Below are positions 53,563 to 62,863 of a DNA stretch of 64,000 nt, one piece after another. This DNA is from Phycobacter azelaicus. Its GTDB lineage: Bacteria > Pseudomonadota > Alphaproteobacteria > Rhodobacterales > Rhodobacteraceae. The position numbers were made by a program, and so were the translations under genes. How positions within the stretch are numbered: position 1 is the first letter of the stretch; every line of letters begins with the position of its first letter. Under the pieces are notes generated by a model. The model searched no databases. It saw only the letters and a list, made by a program, of their open reading frames with translations, and was not told the origin of the DNA. The stretch covers positions 1 through 64,000 of the forward strand of contig NZ_WKFH01000001.1 of assembly GCF_014884385.1 (NCBI RefSeq), in the 5' to 3' direction.

Positions 53563-53961
53563 ATGACCAACGATATCATCCTCGAAGAAGCCCCGGTCCT
53601 CAGCCGTGCGGAAACCGCCAAGATCATTGCCGATCAAAATGACCGCTTTCGCCGCGCTGCCTTTGGCATCGCCGAGCAAGCACCCATTCCATCTGGCCAG
53701 GTCATGATGACAGCTGGTGTGTCCGATCGCGACGAGAGCTTTCGCGCGGCACTCATTCATGCCGTTGTCGCCTATGATGATTTCAACACCGATTGCGATC
53801 CGCATGGCTGGCACGAAATGGGCGTGATGGAGATCGAAGGCGAAACCGTTTGGTTCAAAATCGACCTCTACGATGAGAACTATGAGTACGGCTCATCAGA
53901 TCCAACGGAGCTGCGCTTCACACGCCGTGTTCTGACGCTGCTCTTACCCTCAGAATACTAA
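53563..53961 (+). CDS. DUF3768 family protein, copy 2
   Basis: A 132-aa paralogue of 12427-12816 sharing IADQNDRFRRAAFG, DDFNTDCDPHGWHEMGVMEIEGETVWFKIDLYDENYEYGSSD and RRVLTLLLPSEY. The start follows AAGGAGAAACCCG. It lies after the ParB-like gene, whereas copy 1 lies before its ParB-like gene; the pairing is kept but the order is not. Confidence 0.8.
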   Translation: MTNDIILEEAPVLSRAETAKIIADQNDRFRRAAFGIAEQAPIPSGQVMMTAGVSDRDESFRAALIHAVVAYDDFNTDCDPHGWHEMGVMEIEGETVWFKIDLYDENYEYGSSDPTELRFTRRVLTLLLPSEY

Positions 53962-54034
53962 TCCACTCCCCCAAACCGAGTTGAGCCAACACGCAGCGAT
54001 CCCCTGCGCGCGTTTTGGCGTCAGGAGAATTTCC

Positions 54035-55702
54035 ATGGAAGAACAATTCACCCTCACAGCATCTGTCGCCCCCGATGCGATGTCCAAAGTCACCCGTCTT
54101 TTCAATGCAAGCCTCGATGATATCGTCACCGAACTGCTTCAGAATGCCCGCCGATCTGGAGCTACCAAAGTGTGGTTCCAGCAATATGAGCACTCAGAAC
54201 TTGGCGAAGTCATTGCCGTCTCTGATAATGGACCTGGTCTTGAAGATCCCGCCAGTCTCTTCCAACTCGGACGAAGCGGTTGGGACGCAGACACTTGTTC
54301 CGCTGAAGATGCCGCAGGTATGGGCTTCTTTTCCCTGGCCGGCCGCAGAACCCGCATCATTGCCGAAAACCCCAAAGGTGATGGATCAAACTGGGTGCTC
54401 GATGTCTCGCCCAAAGCCTTTAGCGGCGAAGAACCCATCGAGGGCATCGAAGAGCTCGATGAGCAAACCGGAACGACCATTCTCTTTGCAGCCAAACCTG
54501 GCGAAAACATTGTGCCCGCTGCCAACGCAGCGGCCAAATATTGCTCCATTCCTGTTTATGTTCAATGCGAGGAAGTGGAGCGGAAAGACTATCTAAACGG
54601 TGCGGTCCATATTGAGACATGGAAAGGTATTCGTATCGGCGTCTTTCCTGGAACCAGCTTTCGTGGACATGTGCATCACAACACGAATTTCCATGGGCTG
54701 ACCCTGAATATTCCCCTCCCCAGCCTCTCACAATCCTATCATGATCAACTCCACATCCGTCTTGATGTTGAAGCTTGCCGCGACCTGAAGCTCGTTTTGC
54801 CCGCGCGAAAGGAAGTGGTGCAGGATGCCTTCTACGACACTCTGCGTGACGAGATCGAGCGAACCTTGTTTAAAGTTGTCGCTAAGGCTGCGACCCATTC
54901 CTTGTCTTTCAAGGATCATCAGCGCGCAGCGGCTCTGGGCATCAAACTTTCATCAGCTGTGAAGCAGCTGCGACCCTTCTCACCAAGCCATGCTGACCGC
55001 GACTCGAACGACTGGCCTGCACCGATAGAGGTAAAGAACGAGTGCTTTCTCTTCTCAGGGGCCGACGAAGCGGTGGAAGAACAGAATTTTGCTTGGGCTG
55101 TTTCCAAGGATGCATCTGATCTGGCGGTTTACGAACCAAACTCTGCCTTCGCAGGATACGATTGGTATGATGCGATCGCGAAAATCGAAGTCACTGGCTA
55201 CCGCTGGGGAGATGGTGAAACCTCGTCAGAGTGCGATATTGAGGATGTACCCGTCATCAAGGATCGTCCGGATCGTCTTTGGATCATCGGAACGTGCCAT
55301 CAAGGGGAAAGCGCAACTCCCTGGTCACTCTCGACCGACTTCATCCTCTTTGCGCCAGCTGATGCGCATATCGATGAGGCCGCTCCTTGCCTCACGAAGT
55401 CGGCCAAATTGACCGTTGATGATCTGGTCGACTTCATGGAACGCGCCCTTTTCTCTCCCTCCACCGATTGCGATGCAGACTCCTACGACCGGCAGCGGCA
55501 ATGGTTCACAGATGAGGCCGAAGACACCGCAATTGCCTATCTACAGACCCCATCTGACGTGCACAGAAATCAGGTCGAACGCGTGATCAGACGCGAACTC
55601 TATTGGATCCTTCGCCCAACCTCAGAGATTTCGATCTCTATTCGCGGAAGCAGCGTCGATATTGACGGTCTCGACACAGCCTTTCAAACGAAGGCCGCCT
55701 AA
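54035..55702 (+). CDS. GHKL-family ATPase (Hsp90-like fold)
   Basis: A 555-aa protein with an N-terminal Bergerat ATP-binding fold: N-box VTELLQNARRSGATKVWF, G1 box VSDNGPGLEDPASLFQLGRSGWD, G2 box AAGMGFFSLAGRRTRI. After about residue 300 (DLKLVLPARKEVVQDAFYDTLRDEIERTLFKVV) the sequence is unfamiliar, and an acidic C-terminal part follows. No kinase, MutL nuclease or Hsp90 client domain is recognisable. The start has CAGGAGAA upstream. It is unrelated beyond the fold to the GHKL-nuclease at 30118. The conserved cluster suggests joint action with the ParB-like and DUF3768 proteins. Confidence 0.75.
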   Translation: MEEQFTLTASVAPDAMSKVTRLFNASLDDIVTELLQNARRSGATKVWFQQYEHSELGEVIAVSDNGPGLEDPASLFQLGRSGWDADTCSAEDAAGMGFFSLAGRRTRIIAENPKGDGSNWVLDVSPKAFSGEEPIEGIEELDEQTGTTILFAAKPGENIVPAANAAAKYCSIPVYVQCEEVERKDYLNGAVHIETWKGIRIGVFPGTSFRGHVHHNTNFHGLTLNIPLPSLSQSYHDQLHIRLDVEACRDLKLVLPARKEVVQDAFYDTLRDEIERTLFKVVAKAATHSLSFKDHQRAAALGIKLSSAVKQLRPFSPSHADRDSNDWPAPIEVKNECFLFSGADEAVEEQNFAWAVSKDASDLAVYEPNSAFAGYDWYDAIAKIEVTGYRWGDGETSSECDIEDVPVIKDRPDRLWIIGTCHQGESATPWSLSTDFILFAPADAHIDEAAPCLTKSAKLTVDDLVDFMERALFSPSTDCDADSYDRQRQWFTDEAEDTAIAYLQTPSDVHRNQVERVIRRELYWILRPTSEISISIRGSSVDIDGLDTAFQTKAA

Positions 55703-55814
55703 ACCCGATCAATTCGATACCGCTGGGTCGTTCCTGACAACAGGAGCGGCCCTTGCCTGCTGCCGCGTTTTCAAGGCCCGGATGGACCGGCCCGCGCGCA
55801 ACAGGAGAAAACCC

Positions 55815-56108
55815 ATGCCAAAATCCATCAACTACAAAGTCACGCTTCATCCCGCGCATCGCGAAGGCGGGTTCGTCACAACGACCGTCGATATCTTCGG
55901 CGGCACCTATCCCGAAAAAGAAATCACAGCAGCGGGCATGCCCGATCTGGTGGCCCAGATTACCGATTTCGCCAACGATCACGGCGAAGGATGCAACGCC
56001 TATGTCAAATGTCTCGCCCCGCGCAAGCCGCCCGGGTTCAAGGCAGCAACCTCCGACCTCTACTTCAATCTAAAGGAAAAGCCGATCGGCACAGCTGCCT
56101 GCGGCTAA
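55815..56108 (+). CDS. Hypothetical small protein
   Basis: A 97-aa protein with ACAGGAGA before the ATG. The sequence (YKVTLHPAHREGGFVTTTVDIFGGTYPEKEITAAGMPDLVAQITDFANDHGEGCNAYVKCL) looks like an alpha/beta fold. No family recognised. The lead-in ACCC-ATG is shared with the genes before and after, as if copied as cassettes. Confidence 0.55.
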   Translation: MPKSINYKVTLHPAHREGGFVTTTVDIFGGTYPEKEITAAGMPDLVAQITDFANDHGEGCNAYVKCLAPRKPPGFKAATSDLYFNLKEKPIGTAACG

Positions 56109-56128
56109 TTCGACCCAATGCCAAATTT

Positions 56129-56149
56129 AGCCCGTCAGCGCCGCTGGCG
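56129..56149 (+). terminator. Hairpin before the 194-aa gene
   Basis: CCCGTCAGCG and CGCTGGCGGG pair with one G-T around a single base, followed by TTCTTTC. It lies between two genes of the cluster, 30 bp before the next start. Confidence 0.5.
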
Positions 56150-56178
56150 GGTTCTTTCATTTCAGAGAGGGAAAACCC

Positions 56179-56763
56179 ATGGAAGCCCCAGTTTACGAAG
56201 AGACCATTTGCGGTCACACCATCAAGATTTATCCAGACACCGATCCAGAAAACCCGCGCGATTGGGACAATCTTGGCACGATGATTTGCGGACACTCCCG
56301 TTATCAACTTGGCGATAAGCACAACTTCGATGGAGGACGCGCATTCCTGCTTGATCTTCTGAACATGTCTGAAGATGTTCCGCTCGGCGTTGATGATCTG
56401 CTTCCGCGTGCAGAGCGGAAGGCTGTCATTCTACCAGTCTACCTTTACGACCATTCCGGACTTGCGATGAACACAACGGGGTTTCACTGTCCCTGGGACA
56501 GCGGTCAGGTCGGATTCATCTACATGACGTTGGACGACATCCGCACGGAATACTCAGTCCAGCGAGTTTCAGCAAAGCGTCGCGAAGCCGTCGTTGATCA
56601 TCTACGCAACGAAGTCCAGACCTTCAGCGACTATGTCTCAGGCGCCGTTTATGGCTACGTCGTGGAAGACGAAAATGGCAATCAGATCGATAGCTGCTGG
56701 GGCTTCATAGGTGACTATGATGGATACTGCCTGACAGAAGCGCGGTCTGCGGCAGCCCAATAG
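56179..56763 (+). CDS. Conserved phage/plasmid protein of unknown function
   Basis: A 194-aa protein. The segment LYDHSGLAMNTTGFHCPWDSGQVGFIYMTLDDIRTEY and the later VYGYVVEDENGNQIDSCWGFIGD resemble a widespread family of uncharacterised phage and plasmid proteins with a CPWDSGQ-x-G-x-IY core. Function unknown. AGAGGGAAA precedes the ATG. The hairpin CCCGTCAGCG/CGCTGGCGGG (56129-56149) lies upstream, another instance of hairpin-separated genes. Last gene of this rightward cluster. Confidence 0.6.
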   Translation: MEAPVYEETICGHTIKIYPDTDPENPRDWDNLGTMICGHSRYQLGDKHNFDGGRAFLLDLLNMSEDVPLGVDDLLPRAERKAVILPVYLYDHSGLAMNTTGFHCPWDSGQVGFIYMTLDDIRTEYSVQRVSAKRREAVVDHLRNEVQTFSDYVSGAVYGYVVEDENGNQIDSCWGFIGDYDGYCLTEARSAAAQ

Positions 56764-56842
56764 GGCATTCGTCTGTTTTCGGGCAAAGTGATCAGCTGAC
56801 ATTTCCAAAGTTTGGGCTAGGGACTCGCGCAAAAATACCAAC

Positions 56843-57412
56843 TTAGTTTCCCAATGAGATTTTTAAGTTATCGCCTTGACGGAGCGTTTCTTCCTGAAAG
56901 TCAATGCCGCGCTCTTGCAATGCCTCAAATACGGTCTTTGGAGGGATCGCGGAAAGTTGGTCAGATATTTTCATGGAACTTCCATCCCGTAAGTCAATGA
57001 AATACTCGTTCTTAGGTCTGACCTTCGAATTCTTCCGAATGATAAAAAGCCGCCTGGTACCGCGGATGTCGTCCAGATTAAGTTCAAATGGCTTCATGAT
57101 GTGATCGACCGGAGAAGCCCAGATAAGCTTGTTCTCGGTAATCTCTACACGCCAGGATCTTCCATCTTTCAACACATCACGTGCTTCCTTAACTATCTTG
57201 AAAAATATAACCAGACCTATTGCAGCGGACCCAAGCGCTGCGGTCGAGACAATGATCGGAAGATCGTCGACCAATGCTAAAATCGATCCAAAGGCTACAG
57301 CAACGACCAATGCAATAGACGCGGAAAACATCTTGCCTCTAGCGATCGATTGAGCTGTCCTTTCAAAAACGATTGGTTTTTCTTGCTTCAATATAACTCT
57401 CACTTTTGTCAA
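56843..57412 (-). CDS. Membrane protein with two N-terminal helices
   Basis: A 189-aa protein. Residues about 28-48 (MFSASIALVVAVAFGSILALV) and 53-73 (IIVSTAALGSAAIGLVIFFKI) are membrane helices. The cytosolic part (RSWRVEITENKLIWASPVDHIMKPFELNLDDIRGTRRLFIIRK) looks like a PH-type domain. No known family. It is convergent with the preceding cluster and reads in the same direction as the truncated nitroreductase. Confidence 0.55.
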   Translation of the reverse strand: MTKVRVILKQEKPIVFERTAQSIARGKMFSASIALVVAVAFGSILALVDDLPIIVSTAALGSAAIGLVIFFKIVKEARDVLKDGRSWRVEITENKLIWASPVDHIMKPFELNLDDIRGTRRLFIIRKNSKVRPKNEYFIDLRDGSSMKISDQLSAIPPKTVFEALQERGIDFQEETLRQGDNLKISLGN

Positions 57413-57470
57413 ATTTGCATCAAAAGGAAACTGATTGTTGTAAACAACTTACGAACAGGGTGGATCCAAT

Positions 57471-58469
57471 TCATAAAGGCGCATTGATCCAACTTAGTGG
57501 ACGCCGAGCGGAATGTGGGACGTCGGCTGTAGGCACTCCATATCGAAAAGCGAACGTCGCATGACCATCCTCTCCTGCAATCGCAGTGAGTGTTTCTCTC
57601 CAGCCTCGATTTGTGCCTAAATGTCTATCGCGATCCACGAGTTCGGGCAGTTGGTTCATCGGATGCGCTGCCAGGTCGTGTTTCGTGAGAGCAAGATGTA
57701 TCCTTTGCCATAATCGGCCTGCTGCCAATTGTCCGGATCGGCTGTATAGATCATCGACCATGATGAGGCCAAAACCTCCCGCATATTCCAGTTGGCGTTT
57801 GGTGGAAGCGAACCAGTAGTTGCCCGAGGTTTCAACGTCCGCTTCCGGCAATATTTGACCCATTATAGAGATGAAAGGTGACAAACCGGCGGTGGGAACA
57901 GAAACGCCGTCTCGATATCTTGCAACCTTGCGCGCTGTGCCTCTGAACCAAAGATGGCCGTCATGGCTCATTTCCTTGTCCGCATTGATGGCATCGGTTC
58001 CGCGTAATGTGGCTTCAGCAAATGAACCACCACGCTTTGTGTCTCTGTCAAAGAAGACCACTCTTGCGCCTGATATTTCACCCATTTCTGTAGTAACCAA
58101 GCTCAGGATATCTTTTGAAATTGCCTTGGTTTCGTATTTGCCACGATTTGTCCGCCGTTTTGAGATTGATGCAGCAAGCGGGTGAAGCTTCGGTGCCTGT
58201 TTGTCAATCTTAAGCGTTATTGTGCCGAATCCATTTAACCCCTCCCTAATCACGGGCTCTTCGGTCGCGAATCCAAACCCTGGTGCCGCGATTTCGGCGT
58301 TTGCGATTGCACACCCTAGGCCGATCCACATTTCTCGACGATAAGGGTCAAACGCTCCAAGGTGTCTTGTGGTATCCGCATGAAGTACAAAACTCCCGTC
58401 ATCGATAGAGATTTGCCAGGGCTGTGTATTATGAGGGTTGGACGCTAAAATAGCGGTGATCAGCCCCAC
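57471..58469 (-). CDS. Acg-type nitroreductase-fold protein, 5'-truncated by IS3
   Basis: Acg-type proteins bind flavin in a nitroreductase fold. The remaining 332 aa show AILASNPHNTQPWQISIDDGSFVLHADTTRHLGAFDPYRREMWIGLGCAIANAEIAAPGFG, the family's N-terminal signature, and FAFRYGVPTADVPHSARRPLSW at the end. The first codons (GTG GGG CTG ATC) are IS3 terminal sequence, so the true N-terminus is missing. Usual length is slightly greater (about 350 aa or more). Expression would depend on the IS. Confidence 0.75.
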   Translation of the reverse strand: MGLITAILASNPHNTQPWQISIDDGSFVLHADTTRHLGAFDPYRREMWIGLGCAIANAEIAAPGFGFATEEPVIREGLNGFGTITLKIDKQAPKLHPLAASISKRRTNRGKYETKAISKDILSLVTTEMGEISGARVVFFDRDTKRGGSFAEATLRGTDAINADKEMSHDGHLWFRGTARKVARYRDGVSVPTAGLSPFISIMGQILPEADVETSGNYWFASTKRQLEYAGGFGLIMVDDLYSRSGQLAAGRLWQRIHLALTKHDLAAHPMNQLPELVDRDRHLGTNRGWRETLTAIAGEDGHATFAFRYGVPTADVPHSARRPLSWINAPL

Positions 58470-58490
58470 CTGAGTGGTCCGTTTTGATTG

Positions 58491-59342
58491 TTAGTGCATG
58501 ACCGGTCTCGGGTCCATCGGGATGATGGTTTCCGGGGCGGGAGGGCGATAGCCCAAGGCACTATGTGGTCGTTTGGTATTGTAGTGTTTCCTCCATTGTT
58601 CGATCAGGATTTCCGCTTCCCGAAGGCTGTAGAAGACTTCTCCGTTGAGCAGTTCATCGCGGAACCTGGCATTGAGGCTTTCGCAGTAGCCGTTCTCCCA
58701 AGGTGACCCGGGCGCGATGTAGGCGGTCTTGGCGCCGACGGCCCTGATCCAATCTTGAACGGCCTGAGCCACGAACTCCGGGCCGTTGTCAGACCGGATG
58801 TAATCCGGCACACCCCGCATGATGAACAGGTCGCTCAAGGCATCGATCACGTCACCCGAGTTCAGCTTGCGCTTCACCTTGATCGCCAAGCATTCCCGAC
58901 TGTGCTCGTCCAAGATGTTGAGCGTCCGGAAGACCTTTCCGTCCTCCGTCCGGCAGTGGACAAAGTCATAGCTCCAGACGTGGTTGCGATACTCAGGGCG
59001 CAGCCGGACACAGGATCCGTCATAAAGCCAGAGCCGTCCCTTCTTCGGTTGCTTCATTGGCACTTTCAGCCCCTCTCGTCGCCATAGGCGCTCGACCCGC
59101 TTGTCGTTCACCTCCCAGCCCGCATCTCTCAGCAAAGCCGCGATCCGACGATAGCCGTAACGGCCATACTGCCGCGCCAGTTCGACCATGTCCGCGACCA
59201 GACGCTCCTCATCGGCACGGCCATGCGGCACCTTCCTCTGCGTGGATCGGTGCTGACCCAAGACACGGCAGGCGCGTCTCTCGGACAGATGGAACCGGGT
59301 GCGAACGTGATCGATGCAGGCACGGCGGCGAGCGGGGCTCAA
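58491..59342 (-). CDS. IS3-family transposase OrfB
   Basis: A 283-aa catalytic part with HTH_21-type start (RRRACIDHVRTRFHLSERRACRVLGQHRSTQR) and the rve core: HVWSYDFVHCRTEDGKVFRTLNILDEHSREC (Asp), YIRSDNGPEFVAQAVQDWI (Asp), GSPWENGYCESLNARFRDELLNGE (Glu) and the NTKRPHSALGYRPP ending. It overlaps orfA by 4 bp; the AAAGGGAAAC tract at the overlap could support -1 frameshifting to a fused OrfAB. Confidence 0.9.
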   Translation of the reverse strand: MSPARRRACIDHVRTRFHLSERRACRVLGQHRSTQRKVPHGRADEERLVADMVELARQYGRYGYRRIAALLRDAGWEVNDKRVERLWRREGLKVPMKQPKKGRLWLYDGSCVRLRPEYRNHVWSYDFVHCRTEDGKVFRTLNILDEHSRECLAIKVKRKLNSGDVIDALSDLFIMRGVPDYIRSDNGPEFVAQAVQDWIRAVGAKTAYIAPGSPWENGYCESLNARFRDELLNGEVFYSLREAEILIEQWRKHYNTKRPHSALGYRPPAPETIIPMDPRPVMH

Positions 59343-59617
59343 AAGTTTCCCTTTGCCGCCTCCGCCAGGATCAGCTTGTCCAAAGTCAGATCCGAGACGG
59401 CTTTTCTCAACCGTTCGTTCTCTTTCTGGAGGCGCTTCAGTTCCCTGAGTTGGTCGGTTCCCATACCGCCGTATTTCTTGCGCCAGCGATAATAGGTCTG
59501 CTCAGTAATGCGAACCTCGCGGATCGCATCCGCCCGCGCCATGCCTTGCCCGACAAGCACTTCAACCTGCCGCAGCTTCGTGACAATCTCTTCCGGCTTG
59601 TGTCTCTTCGTAGCCAT
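59339..59617 (-). CDS. IS3-family transposase OrfA
   Basis: A 92-aa DNA-binding protein: KPEEIVTKLRQVEVLVGQGMARADAIREVRITEQTYYRWRKKYGGM followed by a leucine-zipper-like helix (LKRLQKENERLRKAVSDLTLDKLIL). Typical for this subgroup and intact. Confidence 0.9.
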   Translation of the reverse strand: MATKRHKPEEIVTKLRQVEVLVGQGMARADAIREVRITEQTYYRWRKKYGGMGTDQLRELKRLQKENERLRKAVSDLTLDKLILAEAAKGNF

Positions 59618-59670
59618 TCTGATCCTCCGTTTTCCTAAACATAACGGCGGACCACTTCAGTGGGGGAGGA

Positions 59671-60387
59671 TCAGTTTCCGGTTTCGAGGATGTGGCAGCG
59701 GTGAGTCAGCCTATCGAGGAGCGCGGTTGTCATCTTTGCATCCCCGAAGACCTGCGCCCATTCTGAGAAGCTGAGGTTTGTGGTGATGATGACGCTGGTG
59801 CGCTCGTAGAGCTTGCTGAGCAGATGGAAGAGCAGCGCCCCGCCAGATGAACTGAACGGCAGGTAGCCGAGTTCGTCCAAGATGACCAAGTCGACCTTCG
59901 TCAGCATCTCAGCCAGTTTCCCTGCCTTACCAAGCGCCTTCTCCTGCTCCAGCGCGTTGACCAATTCCACGGTCGAGAAGAAGCGCACCTTACGCCGGTG
60001 ATGTTCGATGGCTTGGACGCCGATTGCTGTGGCTGTGTGGCTCTTGCCCGTTCCGGGACCGCCGATCAAAACGACATTCTCGGCCGCTTCGATAAACTCG
60101 CATCGGTGTAGCTGCCGCACTGTCGCTTCGTTGATCTCACTCGATGCAAAGTCGAAGCCCGTCAGATCCTTGTATGCGGGGAAGCGGGCGACCTTCGTGT
60201 GGTAGGCGATGGACCGTACCTCGCGTTCGGCGATCTCGGCCTTGAGCAGCTGTGACAGCATTGGTGTGGCAGCTTCGAACGCTGGCGCGCCCTGGGCGAC
60301 CAAGTCTTCAATCGCATTTGCCATGCCATAGAGCTTAAGACTGCGCAGCATGATGACGATAGAGGCTCCTGCTGGGTCATGACGCAT
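59671..60387 (-). pseudogene. istB: istB, copy 3, C-terminally truncated
   Basis: Reads as copy 1 up to CHILETGN, then a TGA supplied by the IS3 terminal repeat (59671-59673). The last 25 residues are lost; Walker motifs remain. Partial activity cannot be excluded. Confidence 0.88.
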
Positions 60388-62019
60388 GGCGCTTCTCCTC
60401 AGTCTGTCGCAACCCGTCATAGCGACCGACGTTGGCCACTGGCGTTGTCTGCAATGCCAGTGCGTCCGGCGGATCGACCTCGGGGTGATCTGTCGGTCTG
60501 CGGTCGATCAATCGATGCAACAGGTTCAGGATGTGCGTCTTGGTGGGGACGCCTGCTTCAAGTGCCAGCTCCACTGCACACAAAACGTCCTCTTCGTTGT
60601 GCTGAAGGACCAAAGACAGAATGTCGACCATCTCTCGGTCACCGCCTTCTTTACGCAGCATGTGATCCTGCAATTGACGGAAGGCATCCGGCATCTCCGT
60701 GAACGGCGCACCATTCCGAAGTGCGCCCGGTTTGCGTTGGATAACAGCGAGATAGTGGCGCCAGTCATAGATGACCTTGCCGGGCTTGCGATGAGACCGC
60801 TCGATGATCCGCGCATGCTTGCAAACCGTTTGCCCTTCAGCGACCACGATCAGCCGTTCGGGATAGACATGCAAACTGACACGGCGGTTCGCAAAGCTGG
60901 CGGGAACGCTGTAGCGATTGCGTTCGAAAGTGATCAGGCATGTGGGTGACACACGCTTACTGTGTTCGATAAAGCCATCGAATGCCGGCGGCAGTGCCAT
61001 CAGCGTAGGCTTCTCGGCCTCCCACACGTCAGCGATGGACCCCGGCAAAGCCTTGTGCGGCGTCTCTGTCCAAAGGGCGATACAGCGATCTTCAAGCCAT
61101 TGGTTCAGCTCTGCCAGATCGGCGCAGACCGGCATGACCTGCCACATGCGGTTGCGCGCATCCTGCACGTTCTTCTCAACCTGGCCTTTCTCCCAACCGG
61201 CCGCCGGATTGCAGAACTCGGGCTCAAACACGTAGTGGCTGGCCATAGCCTTGAAGCGTGCATTGACGTCCCGCTGCTTGCCTTTGCCCACACGATCAAC
61301 GGCGGTCTTCATATTGTCATAGATCCCGCGACCAGGCACACCGCCGAACACGCGGAATGCATGCCAGTGGGCGTCAAACAGCATCTCGTGCGTTTGCAGC
61401 GGGTAGGCCCGCACCAAGAAAGCGCGGCTGTGCGATAGCTTGATATGAGCGACCTGAAGTTTGACGCGCTCACCGCCGATGTTGGCCCAGTCCTCGCTCC
61501 AATCGAATTGGAAGGCTTCGCCGGGCGCGAACACCAAAGGCACGTAGGTGCCGCGCCCCGTCGTCTGTTCCGCTCGATGCCGATCTTCACGCCATGCCCG
61601 GGCGAAAGCTGCCACGCGTTCATAGGAACCATTATATCCCAGCTTCACAAGATCAGCATGCATTTGCTTCACTGTCCGCCGCTCTTTGCGTGACTTCCGC
61701 GTCTGGATTAAAAGCCAGGCTGACAGCCGATCCGCGTAGGGGTCCAGCTTGCTTGGACGCTTGGGCGTCTTGAACTGCGGTTCCACCGCACCTTCACGCA
61801 GATACTTCTTGATCGTGTTCCGAGACAAACCCGTCCGCCGGGCAATCTCCCTGATTGGCATTTTGTCACGCAATGCCCAGCGTCGAATGACACTCAAAAA
61901 TCCCATGTCGATCACTCCTAATCCCCCCAACCAAAACCGTCGGGGAAGTGTGTTCACATGGGTCAATTCTCAGTGACAATTTATAGGGCTACCGGGTCAG
62001 TTCTCAGTGACAATCAACA
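59674..62019 (-). mobile_element. IS21-family element, copy 3 (3' end deleted)
   Basis: Same element as copies 1 and 2, but the last 150 bp, including the istB end and the right terminal repeat, are replaced by the IS3 element. The istA-side terminal repeat at 62019 is intact and abuts a 5'-truncated permease gene. With one end missing it cannot transpose alone. Confidence 0.92.
60377..61906 (-). CDS. istA: IstA transposase, copy 3
   Basis: Identical to copies 1 and 2 (509 aa from the ATG at 61906). Intact although its element lacks one end. Confidence 0.92.
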   Translation of the reverse strand: MGFLSVIRRWALRDKMPIREIARRTGLSRNTIKKYLREGAVEPQFKTPKRPSKLDPYADRLSAWLLIQTRKSRKERRTVKQMHADLVKLGYNGSYERVAAFARAWREDRHRAEQTTGRGTYVPLVFAPGEAFQFDWSEDWANIGGERVKLQVAHIKLSHSRAFLVRAYPLQTHEMLFDAHWHAFRVFGGVPGRGIYDNMKTAVDRVGKGKQRDVNARFKAMASHYVFEPEFCNPAAGWEKGQVEKNVQDARNRMWQVMPVCADLAELNQWLEDRCIALWTETPHKALPGSIADVWEAEKPTLMALPPAFDGFIEHSKRVSPTCLITFERNRYSVPASFANRRVSLHVYPERLIVVAEGQTVCKHARIIERSHRKPGKVIYDWRHYLAVIQRKPGALRNGAPFTEMPDAFRQLQDHMLRKEGGDREMVDILSLVLQHNEEDVLCAVELALEAGVPTKTHILNLLHRLIDRRPTDHPEVDPPDALALQTTPVANVGRYDGLRQTEEKRHAS

Positions 62020-62852
62020 GCATAGCTCTGTTTGGCATCGCGGCCCTGTGGTCTAGTGGTTTTGCGTTCGCCGCTGCGTCCGAGACCTCTCAATCCTACG
62101 GGCTCACGGGGTTCATCGCCTCTACGGCGCTGGCCATCCTCGCGTTCAAGGGGTTCACCACGATCACCAACAGCGGGGCCGAGATCACTGAACCAAATCG
62201 CAATGTTGGCCGAGCGATCATGTTCTCGATCGGAATCTGCGTCGTCGTCTACCTGTTGGTCGCCTACGGGGTCGGTTCGAGTCTCACGATCGAGGAGATC
62301 ATCTCAGCGCGTGACTATTCGCTGGCACAGGCGGCGCAGCCCGCCCTTGGACAAACCGGCTTCATACTCACGGTGATCCTGGCCGCTGTCGCAACGGCGT
62401 CCGGCGTTCTGGCCAGCGTCTTCGCGGTGTCGCGTATGCTGGCGATGCTGACCGACATGGAAATGATCCCGCACAGCCACTTCGGTATGCCAGGTCCCAT
62501 CCAACGCCACACCCTGGTCTATACTGTCGTCATCGCAGCGACGTTGGCCGTGCTCTTTGATTTAGGCCGGATCGCATCCCTCGGTGCCTTCTTTTACCTC
62601 GTCATGGACATGATCATACATTGGGGCGTGTTCCACTATCGTCGAGCAGACGTCGGCGCCTCAGGTATCGTGCTTTTGACTGCCCTGGCGCTCGATGTAG
62701 TTGTACTGGCAGCTTTCACCGTGATGAAGCTTCAAAGCGACCCGATGATCGTTCTGTATGCGGCTGTCGGAATGATCGCTGTCTTCGCTTTCGAGCGCGT
62801 TTACTTGTCGCGATGGTTGGCACCTCAGGCCGCGCATTCCCACGGTGAATAG
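62007..62852 (+). CDS. APC-superfamily amino-acid permease, 5'-truncated by IS21
   Basis: The C-terminal half of an amino-acid/polyamine/organocation transporter. Native sequence begins at 62020 (first four codons are IS21). It shows AILAFKGFTTITNSGAEITEPNRNVGRAIMFSIGICVVVYLLVAYG, the family's helix 6-7 region with the EITEP-x-RN loop. It goes on with GVLASVFAVSRMLAMLTDMEMIP and further helices, ending HSHGE. About 200 N-terminal residues, including the substrate-binding helix 1, are missing, so transport is unlikely. Confidence 0.75.
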   Translation: MTINSIALFGIAALWSSGFAFAAASETSQSYGLTGFIASTALAILAFKGFTTITNSGAEITEPNRNVGRAIMFSIGICVVVYLLVAYGVGSSLTIEEIISARDYSLAQAAQPALGQTGFILTVILAAVATASGVLASVFAVSRMLAMLTDMEMIPHSHFGMPGPIQRHTLVYTVVIAATLAVLFDLGRIASLGAFFYLVMDMIIHWGVFHYRRADVGASGIVLLTALALDVVVLAAFTVMKLQSDPMIVLYAAVGMIAVFAFERVYLSRWLAPQAAHSHGE

Positions 62853-62863
62853 CCAGCCATCAT

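Larger units (their letters stand above)
58457..59673 (-). mobile_element. IS3-family element (IS407-like), complete
   Basis: A 1217-bp element with imperfect ends TGATCAGCCCCACCTGAGTGGTCC and the inverted counterpart of TGATCCTCCCCCACTGAAGTGGTCC. It encodes overlapping orfA and orfB. No target duplication is seen (left flank GCGG, right GTTT). It truncates the nitroreductase gene on one side and IS21 copy 3 on the other, so a deletion accompanied or followed insertion. Confidence 0.85.
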
